Shown: positions 8,798 to 18,037 of the stretch, one piece after another
Layout of the letters: every line of letters begins with the position of its first letter
Numbering within the stretch: position 1 is the stretch's first letter
Assembly (NCBI RefSeq): GCF_003148825.1
Contig: NZ_QGGZ01000005.1
Span: 372,001-436,000 of the forward strand
Reading direction: 5' to 3'
Length of the DNA: 64,000 nt
Origin: Streptomyces sp. CG 926
GTDB lineage: Bacteria; Actinomycetota; Actinomycetes; Streptomycetales; Streptomycetaceae
Notes under the pieces: model-generated
Told to the model about the DNA's origin: nothing
Databases searched by the model: none
Seen by the model: the letters and a program-made list of their open reading frames with translations, nothing else
Position numbers and translations under genes: made by a program

Positions 8798-11416
8798 CTA
8801 CAGCTCGGCGACGGCCTCCAACGGGCTCAGGGCCGACGCGTGGCGGGCCGGCAAGGCGGCCGCGACCACGCCCGTGGCCAAGGAGATCAGGCAGACCAGG
8901 AGCAGCGTGCCCCACGGCAGGGCCAGGGAGTAGTCCTTGAGCGCGCCGTTGGTCAGGGCGCCGACCGTCCAGGCCCCGAACAGGCCGGACGCCAGCCCCA
9001 GCAGGGTGCCGAAGGCGGCCACGGTCAGGGATTCGAGGCGGATCATCCGGCGGATCCCGGTGCGGTCCATCCCGATGGCGCGCAGGACACCGATCTCGCG
9101 GGTGCGGTCCGGCACCGACATGGCCAGCGTGTTCATGATGCCGAGCGCGGCGATCACGCCGCCGATGGCGAGCAGGCCGTACGTGAGGGTCAGCAGGGTG
9201 CTCAGGGATCCGGCGGCCTGTCGGACGAGTTCCTGCCGGTCCTGGACCTGGAGCAGCGGGTTGTTGCCGGTGGCGGCCCGCAGCCGGTCCTTCACGCCGC
9301 CGCCCGAACCGCCCGCCGAACCGCCACCCGTGTCGCCGTCCGTGTCGCCGTCCGCGCGGACGAGGACGCGCTGGACGGAGCCGGGGGTGAGGGCCTTCTC
9401 CTGGACCTCGGTGCGGGCGCCCAGGGCGTCCAGGGCCGTGGGGTTGTCCTCGTAGACGCCGACGACCGTGTACGGGGTGAGGTCCTGGCCGGGGCCACCG
9501 ATCCGGGCGCCGATCCGGTCACCGGCGCGCACGCCGTTCTCGTGGGCGAGCGTGCGGGAGAGGGCGATACGACCCGGTCCGAGGTCCTTGAGGGAACCGC
9601 TGACGAAGTCGAGCTTCATGACGGACGGGGCGGCGACCGGATCGATGCCGGAGATCTGGCGGACGCCACCGCCGATGAAGAGGGTGGAGTCGCAGACGGC
9701 GGTCGCCGTCCGTACGCCCGGGGTGGCCGACACCCGCTGCACGGCGGCCGGGTCGATGCCGACCGACGAGGTGTGGGTGCTGATCACGTAGTCGGCGCTG
9801 AGCCCGGCGGCGGCCTGGCGGTCGAGGGCCTGCCCGGTGGAGTGGCCGATGACGGAGAGACCGGCGACCAGGGCGGTACTGACCATCAGCGCGGAGGCGG
9901 TGGCGGCGGTGCGCCGCGGGTCGCGCAGCGCGTTGCGGTGGGCGAGGTGGCCGGTGATCCCGAGGCGGCCGGTCAGCCGGCCGCTCGACCGGAGTACGGG
10001 GACGGCGAGCAGCGGCGCCAGCACGATCACGGCGACGACGAGCAGGGCGCAGCCGAACATCGCGCTCCGCAGGTTCTCCTCGGAGGCGTCCTTCGCGCCC
10101 GCGAGGGACAGCAGCAGCCCGACGCCGGAGGCGAGCAGGAGGGCACCGGCCGCGCCGCGGACCCGGGACGCGGCGGCGGTGGGCGGCTGTTCGGCCGTGC
10201 GCATCGCCTCGACCGGCGCGATCCGGGCGGCCTTGCGGGACGGCAGCCACGCGGCGAGCACGGTGACCCCCACGCCGACGGCGAGCGCGGCCACCACCGG
10301 GAGCGGGCCGATCACCAGGGGGCCGCGCGGCAGCGGCTCGCCGGTGGTGCTGAGGATCCGCGGCAGTACGGAGGCGATCCCGAGGCCCAGCAGGAAACCG
10401 AGGGCCGACGCGGCCAGGCCGAGGAGGACGGCTTCCCAGAGGAGGGAGCGGACGACCTGACGGCGCGTGGCACCGATCGCGCGCAGCAGGGCGATCTCCC
10501 GGGTGCGCCGGGCGACGAGCATGGTGAAGGTGTTGACGATGAGGAACGACCCGATGAAGAGCGCGACTCCGGCGAAGACCAGTGACAGCTTCTCGTCGCC
10601 GCGGGTGAGCGTGTCGACGAGGACGGACTGCTGGGCGGCCTGGGCGGTGCCGGTGGTGGCCTCGGCCCGGCCGGCGGGGAGCAGGGCGGCGACCCGGCGG
10701 GAGAGTTCGGCCGCGTCGGCGCCGGGTGCGGCGGACAGGTCGATCGAGGTGTAGCGGCCCGGGGAGGCGAACAGCTGCTGTGCGGTGGCCTTGTCGAAGA
10801 GGGCGAGGGTGCCGCCGGCCGTCACCCGGGTGTCCCGGGTGGTGACGATGCCGACGAGCCGCTTCGTCATGACCGGGCCGTCCGTGGCCAGGGTGATCTC
10901 GTCGCCGATACGGAACCGGCCGGCGGCGGCGGTGCCGCTGTCCACGGCGATCTCCCCGCCGTCGCGGGGGGCCCGGCCCTCGGTCAGCGGATGGCGGCCG
11001 TCCTTGCCGTCGGCGCCGGGGACGTAGGCGCCCGCCCGGTGCGCCCAGATCCTGCCGGTGCGCAGCGGGGCGCCGTCCGCGGCGTTCAGGGTGGCCAGGC
11101 CGTCCGCGGACGGCCGTACGGCGGCGACCCCGGGCAACCCGGCCAGCTTGCGGGCGAGTTCGTCGTCGAGCACGGTGGCGTGCTCGACCCCGGCGGATCC
11201 GTCCGCGGGTGCCGTGCCGGGTGGCGGGTCCTTCGGGGTCACGGTGACCGCGATGTCGGCGTAGTCCTTGGACACGGCGGCCCGGTGGGCGGCGGTGGAG
11301 GAGTCCGCGAAGACGAGGGTGCCGGAGACGAAGGCGACGCCGAGGGTGACGGCGAGCACCGTCAACAGCAGTCGGGCCTTGTGCGCCAGGACGTTGCGCA
11401 GGGCTGTTTTCAACAT
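8798..11416 (-). CDS. ABC transporter permease, FtsX/MacB type with two FtsX domains
   Basis: The protein has 872 residues. The start is ATG 11416 (MLKTALRNVLAHKARLLLT), which fits the family, although the frame runs on 5'. After the first helix comes an extracellular MacB-like domain (about 40-250). Then come three helices (FAGVALFIGSFLIVNTFTML, then AVLLGLAASALGFLLGLGIA and the next), a linker with more helices, and a fourth pair beginning LAHRNALRDPRRTAATASAL. A second extracellular domain and a C-terminal FtsX domain end in SLATGVVAAALPARHASALSP. Such proteins do not form channels. They transmit ATPase motion to extracytoplasmic partners or export lipids, lipoproteins or antibiotics. It is the last gene of a four-gene unit with its ATPase and a two-component system. 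Confidence 0.92.
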   Translation of the reverse strand: MLKTALRNVLAHKARLLLTVLAVTLGVAFVSGTLVFADSSTAAHRAAVSKDYADIAVTVTPKDPPPGTAPADGSAGVEHATVLDDELARKLAGLPGVAAVRPSADGLATLNAADGAPLRTGRIWAHRAGAYVPGADGKDGRHPLTEGRAPRDGGEIAVDSGTAAAGRFRIGDEITLATDGPVMTKRLVGIVTTRDTRVTAGGTLALFDKATAQQLFASPGRYTSIDLSAAPGADAAELSRRVAALLPAGRAEATTGTAQAAQQSVLVDTLTRGDEKLSLVFAGVALFIGSFLIVNTFTMLVARRTREIALLRAIGATRRQVVRSLLWEAVLLGLAASALGFLLGLGIASVLPRILSTTGEPLPRGPLVIGPLPVVAALAVGVGVTVLAAWLPSRKAARIAPVEAMRTAEQPPTAAASRVRGAAGALLLASGVGLLLSLAGAKDASEENLRSAMFGCALLVVAVIVLAPLLAVPVLRSSGRLTGRLGITGHLAHRNALRDPRRTAATASALMVSTALVAGLSVIGHSTGQALDRQAAAGLSADYVISTHTSSVGIDPAAVQRVSATPGVRTATAVCDSTLFIGGGVRQISGIDPVAAPSVMKLDFVSGSLKDLGPGRIALSRTLAHENGVRAGDRIGARIGGPGQDLTPYTVVGVYEDNPTALDALGARTEVQEKALTPGSVQRVLVRADGDTDGDTGGGSAGGSGGGVKDRLRAATGNNPLLQVQDRQELVRQAAGSLSTLLTLTYGLLAIGGVIAALGIMNTLAMSVPDRTREIGVLRAIGMDRTGIRRMIRLESLTVAAFGTLLGLASGLFGAWTVGALTNGALKDYSLALPWGTLLLVCLISLATGVVAAALPARHASALSPLEAVAEL

Positions 11417-11475
11417 GGGTGAGTGGCTTCCGGAGGCGGGGCAGGGGGCGGGACGAGGGGAGGAGCAGGGGAGGG

Positions 11476-12249
11476 TCAGCTCGTGCGCGCGCGGGTGTCG
11501 AGCTGCTTCATCCGGTCCAGCACCCGGTCCGGGGTGGGGTGCACCATCTCGTCGACCAGCCGGCCGTCGGCGAGGAAGACGACGCGGTCCGCGTAGGAGG
11601 CGGCGACCGGGTCGTGGGTCACCATCACCACGGTCCGACCCAGTTCGCGTACGGAGTCCCGCAGGAAGCCGAGGACCTCGGCCCCGGCGCGGGAGTCGAG
11701 GTTGCCGGTGGGCTCGTCGCCGAAGACGATCCCGGGCCGAGTGACCAGCGCCCGGGCCACCGCGACGCGCTGCTGCTGTCCGCCCGAGAGCTGTCCGGGC
11801 CGGTGGTCGAGGCGCCCGCCGAGGCCGACCATGGACACCACGCGGTCCAGCCACTCCCGGTCCGGTCGGCGTCCGGCGATGGACAGCGGCAGGGTGATGT
11901 TCTCCAGCGCCGTCAGGGTGGGCAGCAGGTTGAACGCCTGGAAGATGAAGCCGACCCGGTCCCGGCGCAGCTCGGTGAGCTGCCGGTCGCCCAACGTGCC
12001 GAGCTCGGTGGTGCCGATGCGGACCGAGCCCGAGCTGACGGAGTCCAGGCCCGCGGCGCAGTGCATGAGGGTGGACTTGCCGCAGCCGGAGGGGCCCATG
12101 ATCGCGGTGAACTCGGCCTCCCGGAAGGAGACGCTGACCCGGTCGAGGGCCACCACACGGGTGTCGCCGCTGCCGTAGACCTTCGACAACTCGGTGGTGG
12201 AGGCCGCGATACCGGGCGTCGGGCGGGGGGAGAACGGGTCGGCGGTCAC
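11476..12249 (-). CDS. ABC transporter ATP-binding protein, MacB/LolD type
   Basis: The protein has 257 residues from GTG 12249, with a GGAG site upstream. The motifs are complete: Walker A GPSGCGKST (near 54-62), Q-loop FIFQAFNLLP, signature LSGGQQQRVAVARAL, Walker B GIVFGDEPTGNLDS and the switch histidine in VVMVTHDP. The sequence SGCGKSTLMHCAAGLDSVSSG and the LDSRAG context match the MacB/LolD/FtsE branch. It ends 59 nt before the permease start, so the pair form one transporter, probably two ATPase chains around one two-FtsX-domain permease. Upstream, 62 nt away, is the histidine kinase gene. This coupling suggests a stress-sensing and detoxification module, for example against cell-envelope antibiotics. 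Confidence 0.93.
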   Translation of the reverse strand: MTADPFSPRPTPGIAASTTELSKVYGSGDTRVVALDRVSVSFREAEFTAIMGPSGCGKSTLMHCAAGLDSVSSGSVRIGTTELGTLGDRQLTELRRDRVGFIFQAFNLLPTLTALENITLPLSIAGRRPDREWLDRVVSMVGLGGRLDHRPGQLSGGQQQRVAVARALVTRPGIVFGDEPTGNLDSRAGAEVLGFLRDSVRELGRTVVMVTHDPVAASYADRVVFLADGRLVDEMVHPTPDRVLDRMKQLDTRARTS

Positions 12250-12311
12250 AGGGACTCCACTTCGGGCGCGGTGGGAAAGGGGTGCACGCCGAAGGGTGTC
12301 GGGGGGACGTA

Positions 12312-13640
12312 TCAGGGTCGGGGCGGCCGTGTATCGGCTTCCGCGCCGTTGCGCGGCGGCCCGGCAGCGGCCGGTGGGGGCGGGAGCCGCAGGGTGGCGA
12401 CCGCGCCGCCGTCCGGGGCGTTGTCCAGGCGCAGTTCGGCGCCGAGCACCCGGGCCTGGCCCAGCGCGATGGTCAGGCCGAGGCCGTGCCCCGCGCCCCG
12501 TTCCGCTGCGCCGGTACGGAAGCGGCGCGGGCCGTCGAGCAGCAGGTCGGTGGGGAAGCCGGGGCCGTGGTCGCGGACGACGACGGTCAGGCCCTCGACG
12601 GTGACCCGCACCGGGGTACGCCCGTGCCGGTGCGCGTTGCTGACGAGGTTCCCGACGATCCGCTCCAGACGGCGCGGGTCGGTCTCCACGTACTCCACGC
12701 TCTCCGCGCTCTCGGCGACCTCCGTGTCGAGGCCGGTACGGGCCACCGCCTCGGCGACCACCGCGGCCAGCGGGACCCGGGCGCGTACCGGCGCCTCCGC
12801 ACCCGCGTCCAACCGGGAGATCTCCAGCAGGTCCTCGACCAGGCCGCGCAGGTCCCGTACGCGGGCCCGGAGCAGGTCCTCCGTCTCGCCCGGCGGCAAC
12901 AGGTCGGTGGCGGCCAGCAGACCGCCGACGGGGGTGCGCAGCTCATGGGCCACGTCCGCCGTGAACTGCCGCTCGATGCGCAGCCGTCGGCCGAGGCTGT
13001 CGGCCATGAGGTCGACGGTGGCGGCGATGTCGGTCACCTCGTCGCGGCCTCTGGCGCGGCCCAGGGCGGGGCCGGTGCGGGCGTCGAGGTCCCCGGTGGA
13101 GATCCGGGCCGCGGTCTCGGCGACCCGGCGCAGTCGGCGGGCGACCAGAGCGGCCCCGTACACGGCCAGCGGCAGCGCGGCGGCGAGCGAGACGAGCGAG
13201 GCCACCGCCATGCTGGCGTCGAGGCGGCGCAGGTCGTGCAGTTGCGGGCTCATGTTGATCCGGACGGCCAGCACCGGGCTGCCCGGACCGCCGACCCGCT
13301 GGGCGCCCCAGACGCTCGGCCCGAGGTTCCCCTCGACGCGCCCGTCGTAGGCCACCCGCCGCTCGTCGCCGGTCGGGTGGCGCAGCGCGGTGGGCAGTTC
13401 GGCCGGATCCAGCTCGGCGCCGCCGGCCAGGGTTCCGGTGCGGCGGTAGACGTCCATGGCCGAGTACACCGTGTTGGTGGCGTCCATCTCGGCCCGGCCG
13501 CGGATGTCCATCGCGGTCCACACGTGGACGAGGACGCCCACCGCCAGGGCGACCAGGCAGGCCGTGGCGGCCGCCAGCGCGGCGATCTTCCAGCGCAGGG
13601 GCACACGGGCCGGCCACCCCGGCCGGCGCGGGGGACGCAC
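12312..13640 (-). CDS. Two-component sensor histidine kinase
   Basis: The protein has 442 residues, with GTG 13640 preferred because it lies five bases after the regulator stop and has GAGG overlapping that stop. TM1 spans about 19-40, a short extracytoplasmic loop 41-142, TM2 about 144-166 and HAMP about 167-220. The HisKA motif is AHELRTPVGG with phospho-acceptor His232. The ATPase has an N box NLVSNAHRHG (331-340), G1 VRDHGPGFP and G2 GHGLGLTIA. The proline-rich tail is ordinary. It would phosphorylate the regulator encoded just upstream in the same operon. The loop of about 100 residues is large enough for a ligand but I see no named sensor domain. Confidence 0.93.
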   Translation of the reverse strand: MRPPRRPGWPARVPLRWKIAALAAATACLVALAVGVLVHVWTAMDIRGRAEMDATNTVYSAMDVYRRTGTLAGGAELDPAELPTALRHPTGDERRVAYDGRVEGNLGPSVWGAQRVGGPGSPVLAVRINMSPQLHDLRRLDASMAVASLVSLAAALPLAVYGAALVARRLRRVAETAARISTGDLDARTGPALGRARGRDEVTDIAATVDLMADSLGRRLRIERQFTADVAHELRTPVGGLLAATDLLPPGETEDLLRARVRDLRGLVEDLLEISRLDAGAEAPVRARVPLAAVVAEAVARTGLDTEVAESAESVEYVETDPRRLERIVGNLVSNAHRHGRTPVRVTVEGLTVVVRDHGPGFPTDLLLDGPRRFRTGAAERGAGHGLGLTIALGQARVLGAELRLDNAPDGGAVATLRLPPPPAAAGPPRNGAEADTRPPRP

Positions 13641-13645
13641 CGGCC

Positions 13646-14374
13646 TCAGCGCCTGAGCTTGTAGCCGAAGCCGCGGACCGTCTCGATCCGCTCCCGGCCC
13701 AGTTTCTTGCGCAGCCGCTGGACGGCCAGGTCCACGACCCGACTGTCGCCGTCCCAGCCGTACTCCCAGACGTTGCGCAGCAGCGTGTGGCGTTCCAGCA
13801 CGATGCCCGGGTGGGCCGCGAACTCCAGCAGCAGCTTCAGCTCGGTGGGGGTGAGCGCCACCGGGGTTCCGGAGACGAACACCTCCATCCCGCCGGTGTC
13901 GACGCTCAGGTCGCCGAAGACCAGGACGTCCTCCTCCCGGCCGGTGGCGGGCTCGCCGCCCGCGGGGGGCGCGTAGGAGGCCCGCCGCAGCAGCGAGCGG
14001 ATGCGGGCCACGAGTACGTTCGTCTCCACCGGCTTGACCACGTAGTCGTCGGCCCCGGCCTCCAGACCGGCGACGACATCGAGGCCGTCGCCGCGCGCGG
14101 ACATCATCAGTACCGGCACCAGGCTGGTCTCGCGGACCCGGCGGCACAGCCCGATCCCGTCGAGGCCGGGCAGCATCACGTCCAGGATCAGCAGGTCGAA
14201 GTCTTCGTCGTCGCGGAAGGACTCCAGCCCGGTCAGTCCGTCGGCCGCGGCCGTGACCCGGTAGCCGTAGCGTTCGAGGGCGACGGCGAAGGACCGGCGC
14301 ATCAGCTCGTCGTCCTCGACCAGCAGCACGCGGACCGGAGGCACAGATTCCGGCGCCGGGGCGGGTGCGGGCAC
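13646..14374 (-). CDS. Response regulator, OmpR/PhoB family
   Basis: The protein has 242 residues from GTG 14374, which has AGGAG eight bases upstream; longer 5' extensions lack a ribosome site and would add a low-complexity tail. The receiver domain (about 14-130) has acidic pair Glu20-Asp21-Asp22, phosphorylation site Asp65 in LLILDVMLPG and the conserved lysine in DDYVVKPVE. The C-terminal winged helix contains LTPTELKLLLEFAAHPG and ends in the typical VRGFGYKLRR. It heads the operon regulator, kinase, ATPase, permease and probably activates it. The start has a Pro-Ala stretch of ten residues that is atypical but short. Confidence 0.92.
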   Translation of the reverse strand: MPAPAPAPESVPPVRVLLVEDDELMRRSFAVALERYGYRVTAAADGLTGLESFRDDEDFDLLILDVMLPGLDGIGLCRRVRETSLVPVLMMSARGDGLDVVAGLEAGADDYVVKPVETNVLVARIRSLLRRASYAPPAGGEPATGREEDVLVFGDLSVDTGGMEVFVSGTPVALTPTELKLLLEFAAHPGIVLERHTLLRNVWEYGWDGDSRVVDLAVQRLRKKLGRERIETVRGFGYKLRR

Positions 14375-14727
14375 GGGCGGGACTCCTGTTCGTACGGGTC
14401 GGGCGCAGCGCCGCTCCGGCCTGAACTCCTCCGTGGCGCGGCGACCCGGAAGGAACGATACGGGAGGCATCGGACGCGGTGGCCGAGGTGGCGGCCGGGT
14501 GCGCGATTCGATCGGCGGCCGAGCGCCCATCGATACACGGCGGATACAAAGGGCCGTGCCCAGGACGCGTACGACCTCGCGCGCCGTTCGGGATCGGCGT
14601 GATCCACCGGTGGTGCCGGCGGAAAAACGGTCTGCCGAAGGGATGAGTCCGGCCGTACCGCTGCATAGTCTGATCATCGGTCGATCGGGATCCGTATCGG
14701 GGGTCCACGGAGCGAGGAGAAACACTG
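14375..14727. other. Divergent promoter region
   Basis: This 353-bp interval separates the regulator (minus) from fabH (plus). A candidate -10 for fabH, TAGTCT, lies at 14666-14671. No gene is supported here; longer frames lack ribosome sites and cross the neighbouring genes. No palindromic operator stands out. Confidence 0.45.
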
Positions 14728-15666
14728 ATGGTCGGGTCGCGTGTCCTTGCCCTCGGGCACTATCAGCCGCCAAAAATCTTGACCAATGCCGATCTCGAGC
14801 AGATGGTCGACACCACCGACGAGTGGATCCGCAGCCGGGTCGGCATCAAGACGCGCCATGTGGCGGCCGAGGACGAGTCGGTGTCGGACATGGCCACGAA
14901 GGCCGCCGAGCACGCCCTGGCCAACGCCGGACTGACCGGCGCGGACATCGACTTCGTCATCGTCGCCACGTGCACGGCGCTCGACCGCTCGCCCAACATG
15001 GCGTCCCGGGTGGCCGCCGCGGTCGGGGCGAGGACTCCCGCCGCCATCGACGTGAACACGGCCTGCTCCGGTTTCCCGCACGCCATGGCCTTGGCCGACC
15101 AGAGCATACGGACGGGCTCCGCCACGAAGGCCCTGGTCATCGGAGTGGAGAAGCTCACCGACTTCGCCGACTGGACCGACCGCACCACCTGTGTGCTCGT
15201 CGGCGACGGTGCGGGCGCGGCCGTCGTCGTCGCTTCCGAGGAGCCGGAGATCAGCCCGGTCGTGTGGGGGTCCGTACCCGAGATGGGCCGGGCCGTGCGC
15301 ATCGAGGCGCCGTCCAACACCTTCGCCCAGGAAGGGCAGTCGGTCTACCGGTGGGCCACCACGACGCTCCCCGAGGTCGCCCTCCAGGTGTGCGAGCGGG
15401 CGGGCGTGAAGCCCGAGGAGCTGGGCGCCGTCGTCCTCCACCAGGCCAACCTGCGGATCATCGAACCCCTGGCGCGCAAGATCGGCGCGGTGAACGCCGT
15501 CATAGCCAAGGACGTCGTCGACTCGGGCAACACCTCGGCCGCGAGCATCCCGCTGGCGCTGTCCAAGCTCGTCGAGCGGGGTGAGATCGAGAAGGGATCG
15601 CCCGTGCTGCTCTTCGCGTTCGGCGGGGGTCTGTCCTACGCCGGCCAGATCATCAACTGCCCGTGA
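14728..15666 (+). CDS. Beta-ketoacyl-ACP synthase III family protein (FabH-like)
   Basis: The protein has 312 residues, the normal FabH length, with GAGGAG upstream of ATG 14728. The full catalytic triad is present: Cys113 in VNTACSGF, His238 in VLHQANLR and Asn268 in SGNTSAAS. N-terminal TTDEWIRSRVGIKTRHV is typical. FabH condenses an acyl-CoA starter with malonyl-ACP. Housekeeping fabH usually lies with fabD, acpP and fabF, none of which is here. Instead this copy is translationally coupled, through GTGA, to a type II thioesterase, which favours a secondary-metabolite starter enzyme or acyl transferase. Substrate cannot be read from the sequence. Confidence 0.88.
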   Translation: MVGSRVLALGHYQPPKILTNADLEQMVDTTDEWIRSRVGIKTRHVAAEDESVSDMATKAAEHALANAGLTGADIDFVIVATCTALDRSPNMASRVAAAVGARTPAAIDVNTACSGFPHAMALADQSIRTGSATKALVIGVEKLTDFADWTDRTTCVLVGDGAGAAVVVASEEPEISPVVWGSVPEMGRAVRIEAPSNTFAQEGQSVYRWATTTLPEVALQVCERAGVKPEELGAVVLHQANLRIIEPLARKIGAVNAVIAKDVVDSGNTSAASIPLALSKLVERGEIEKGSPVLLFAFGGGLSYAGQIINCP

Positions 15667-16439
15667 CCGGCGCCGACGGATCGACGGCGACGAAGTCCGC
15701 GCGCGTGCCGTGGTGGCCGCTGCTGCGGCTGCGGGAGGCGGCGACCGCACCCCGGGCACGGCTGTTGGTGTTCCCGCATTCCGGGTCCGGCCCCAACACC
15801 CTGTTCCCCCTGGTCGACCCGCTGCCCGACCACGTGGAAGTGCTCGGGCTCTCGCTGCCCGGGCGGGAGCGCCGGTTCGGCGAGCCGCCGGGCTGCCGGC
15901 TCGACCAGGTACTGGACTCCGTGGCCGACGAGGTGCTCGGCCGGGACCCGCTGCCCACGGTGGTCTTCGGGCACAGCCTCGGCGCGCTCCTCGCCACCCG
16001 CGCCGCGCGCCTGCTCGGCCCGCACTGCCGGGCGGCCGTGGTCAGCGGGCAGGCCCCGGGGCGGACCCCGCGCAGGGCGCACGGGACCACCACCGAGGCG
16101 GACGCCGTCCGGCTGCTGCGGGACGGCGGCGGCACCCCGGAGTGGGTGCTGCGCGATCCGGACATGCTGGCGCATGTGACGCGCGTCCTGCGGGCGGACA
16201 TCGACCTCAGCCGGGAGGCCGCGGTGGGGTTCGAGGACGTACGGCTCGACGTGCCCCTGCACGTACTGGGCGGCACGGCGGACCCCCTGGTCCCGCACGA
16301 ACCGCTCGACGGCTGGGCCGACCACACGACCGGGGCGTGCCAGGTGCTCCGGTTCGACGGCGACCATTTCTTCCTGCTGGCCGACGCGTACCGTCCCACG
16401 GTCGTGGACGTACTGCGCCGAGCGCTCGCGGAGGGCTGA
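15663..16439 (+). CDS. Type II thioesterase (GrsT/TEII family alpha/beta hydrolase)
   Basis: The protein has 258 residues from GTG 15663, overlapping the fabH stop by four bases. The serine motif VVFGHSLGALLATR has Ser105; the acidic residue is likely in GGTADPLVP and the catalytic His235 is in FDGDHFFLL. The N-terminal LLVFPHSGSGPNTLFPL and LPGRERRFGEPP are classic TEII signatures. TEII enzymes release wrong acyl groups from carrier proteins of PKS and NRPS lines. No such line is in the window, so it may edit intermediates made by the coupled FabH or act in trans. A strong hairpin follows. Confidence 0.9.
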   Translation: MTGADGSTATKSARVPWWPLLRLREAATAPRARLLVFPHSGSGPNTLFPLVDPLPDHVEVLGLSLPGRERRFGEPPGCRLDQVLDSVADEVLGRDPLPTVVFGHSLGALLATRAARLLGPHCRAAVVSGQAPGRTPRRAHGTTTEADAVRLLRDGGGTPEWVLRDPDMLAHVTRVLRADIDLSREAAVGFEDVRLDVPLHVLGGTADPLVPHEPLDGWADHTTGACQVLRFDGDHFFLLADAYRPTVVDVLRRALAEG

Positions 16440-16459
16440 TCGAAGGGCCGGCGGCCGAA

Positions 16460-16492
16460 GGGCCGGAGTCACGTGGCGCGTGACTCCGGCCC
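16460..16492 (+). terminator. Strong hairpin after fabH-TEII
   Basis: A perfect 14-bp stem (GGGCCGGAGTCACG and its complement) with a five-base loop lies 20 nt after the thioesterase stop and before the convergent peptidase. Confidence 0.75.
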
Positions 16493-16509
16493 GGGGCCGA
16501 TCCCCGCCC

Positions 16510-16563
16510 GGCAGGCTCGGCAGGTCCGGCAGGCCGGGCAGATCCCGCAGGCTCGGCGGGCCC
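16510..16563 (+). repeat. Six imperfect 9-bp tandem repeats
   Basis: Six copies close to GGCAGGCTC run head to tail from 16510, just beyond the stop of the minus-strand peptidase. On the minus strand a frame would read repeated Leu-Pro-Gly/Asp/Ser, but it is not in a gene. Confidence 0.75.
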
Positions 16564-16572
16564 GGCGCGCGA

Positions 16573-17850
16573 TCACGGTCGGATGATGCGGACCTGGTAG
16601 CTGCCGTTGCGCATCTCACCCACCACGGACACGCTGATGCCCGCCTTCTCGTCGGTGAAGGTCTCGCCCGGCCGGAACGGCGCGTCCGAGAGCTCCGCGT
16701 GCACATTGGGCCGCCGGGTGCAGCCGCCGCTCGTGCTCGCGCTGTCCGACACGGTGATCGGGCCGTGCCCGGTGTCCACGTCGGAGTCCACCTTGTAGAT
16801 GAGGACGCCCGGTTTGCAGACGGCCTCGTCGTTCCCGGCCCGGGTCCGCACCTCCACCGCGTACCCGGAGCTCTCCGACAGCGGGATGAAAGCCAGCTTG
16901 GTGCCGCCCGGTATCCCCAGCGGGGACAGGGTGTGGTCGCTGGTGCCCGACTTGGCCGCGCAGCTGATCTGCGTACTGTCCAGCCAGCCCAACTTCCACT
17001 TGTGCCAGCCCATCAGGTCGTTGTTGGCACCCCAGTCCTCGCTCATGATGTCCCAGTGCCCGACCGTGCTGCCGCCGTCGGCGGTGTAGAGGTCGGGCAG
17101 CCCGAAGACGTGTCCGTTCTCGTGCGGCAGCACCCTGTATCCGGTCTCCTGGTAGGTGCCGGAGCCGTCGTCCTGCCGGCTGTAGACGAAGGACGTGTTG
17201 GCCAGCGGCACCCCGTCGGCGACCGGAGCCTCGCCGTTGCCCGAGAAGGTCACCGACAGGACGGTGTCCAGGGCGGACGGCCCGGCGTTCGGCGTGACCA
17301 GGACGTTGATCAGGTCGTAGCGGGTGAAGTCCACCTCGGGGTCGGCGGCCTTCGCCATGTGCTCGACGAGCTGCCGGTAGCCCGGCTCGTACGCGGACCC
17401 GCGCTCGATCCCGTACGCCGAGAAGGGCATCGGCATCCGCAGCCAGCCCTTTATCGGCGCCTCGGCGCGGTAGGCCAGCCGGCCGTAGGAACTGGTGCGG
17501 AACCATTCGGCCGTCTGGGGGAAGAACTCCGCCATCCGGTCCGCCGCCGTGCCCTCGCCCTTGGCGTCGGGGAAATCGATCATCAGGTTCAGGGCCCGGA
17601 TCTCGCCGGTGGAGCGCGAGTACCCGGGCGGGGTCGGCATGCCCTCGGACATCTGCACACCCATGGTGCCCGCGATCCGGCAGGGCGCGAGAGCCGATTC
17701 GACGGTCGTGGCCACCGCTCCGGCCGCCGAGTTGCCGCGACTGGATATGCCCGTGCTCGCCGTAGCCGTGACGCCGAGGGCCAGCGCGGTCAGGCCGATG
17801 TACGCGCTGGTGCGACGTGGTCTGCGTATCCGGTGGCGGGTCTGCGGCAT
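16573..17850 (-). CDS. Secreted M6-family metalloprotease domain protein
   Basis: The protein has 425 residues from ATG 17850, with GAAGG about ten bases upstream; the longer GTG start at 17910 has its ribosome site directly abutting and is less likely. A twin-arginine-like RRPRR precedes a hydrophobic core (YIGLTALALGVTATA), giving a signal peptide. The zinc site is HENGH (residues 243-247), followed by Asp253 in GLPDLY, as in the immune-inhibitor-A type M6 metallopeptidases. Upstream, ALNLMIDFPDAKGEG fits the M6 N-terminal strand. C-terminal YAVEVRTRAGNDEAVC and GVLIYKVDSDVDTG are also found in M6 members. It probably degrades extracellular protein. It is transcribed away from a TetR gene and shares the intergenic region. 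Confidence 0.88.
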   Translation of the reverse strand: MPQTRHRIRRPRRTSAYIGLTALALGVTATASTGISSRGNSAAGAVATTVESALAPCRIAGTMGVQMSEGMPTPPGYSRSTGEIRALNLMIDFPDAKGEGTAADRMAEFFPQTAEWFRTSSYGRLAYRAEAPIKGWLRMPMPFSAYGIERGSAYEPGYRQLVEHMAKAADPEVDFTRYDLINVLVTPNAGPSALDTVLSVTFSGNGEAPVADGVPLANTSFVYSRQDDGSGTYQETGYRVLPHENGHVFGLPDLYTADGGSTVGHWDIMSEDWGANNDLMGWHKWKLGWLDSTQISCAAKSGTSDHTLSPLGIPGGTKLAFIPLSESSGYAVEVRTRAGNDEAVCKPGVLIYKVDSDVDTGHGPITVSDSASTSGGCTRRPNVHAELSDAPFRPGETFTDEKAGISVSVVGEMRNGSYQVRIIRP

Positions 17851-17998
17851 GGAGATCGCCTTCGGGTCCGCGGCAGCCGGCCCTGCCCGGTCTGCGCTCT
17901 GTTCGATCACCCTCCGCCGGGCGCGGCGCGCCCGCGCGTCGAGAGAGGCCGAACGTGGACACGCCGGTGACTCAGGTCACACGAGGGAGTGAAATAAC

Positions 17999-18018
17999 CG
18001 GGGACCGGATCCCCGTTT
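17999..18018. promoter_or_regulatory. TetR operator copy 1
   Basis: A near-palindromic 20-mer, GGGGACCGGATCCCC flanked by CG and GTTT, lies upstream of the TetR gene. It matches the copy at 18038 at 18 of 20 bases. Centre-to-centre distance is 39 bp. Confidence 0.65.
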
Positions 18019-18037
18019 GTACGTGAGTCCCGCTAAG

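Noticed and set aside
8840..10585. Long plus-strand frame opposite the permease
   Set aside because: Composition is that of an antisense frame in GC-rich DNA, and the permease shows complete FtsX features.
7079..16439. A single biosynthetic cluster joining the phosphopantetheinyl transferase with FabH-TEII
   Set aside because: They are 7 kb apart with an unrelated two-component/ABC operon on the other strand between them, and no synthase is present.
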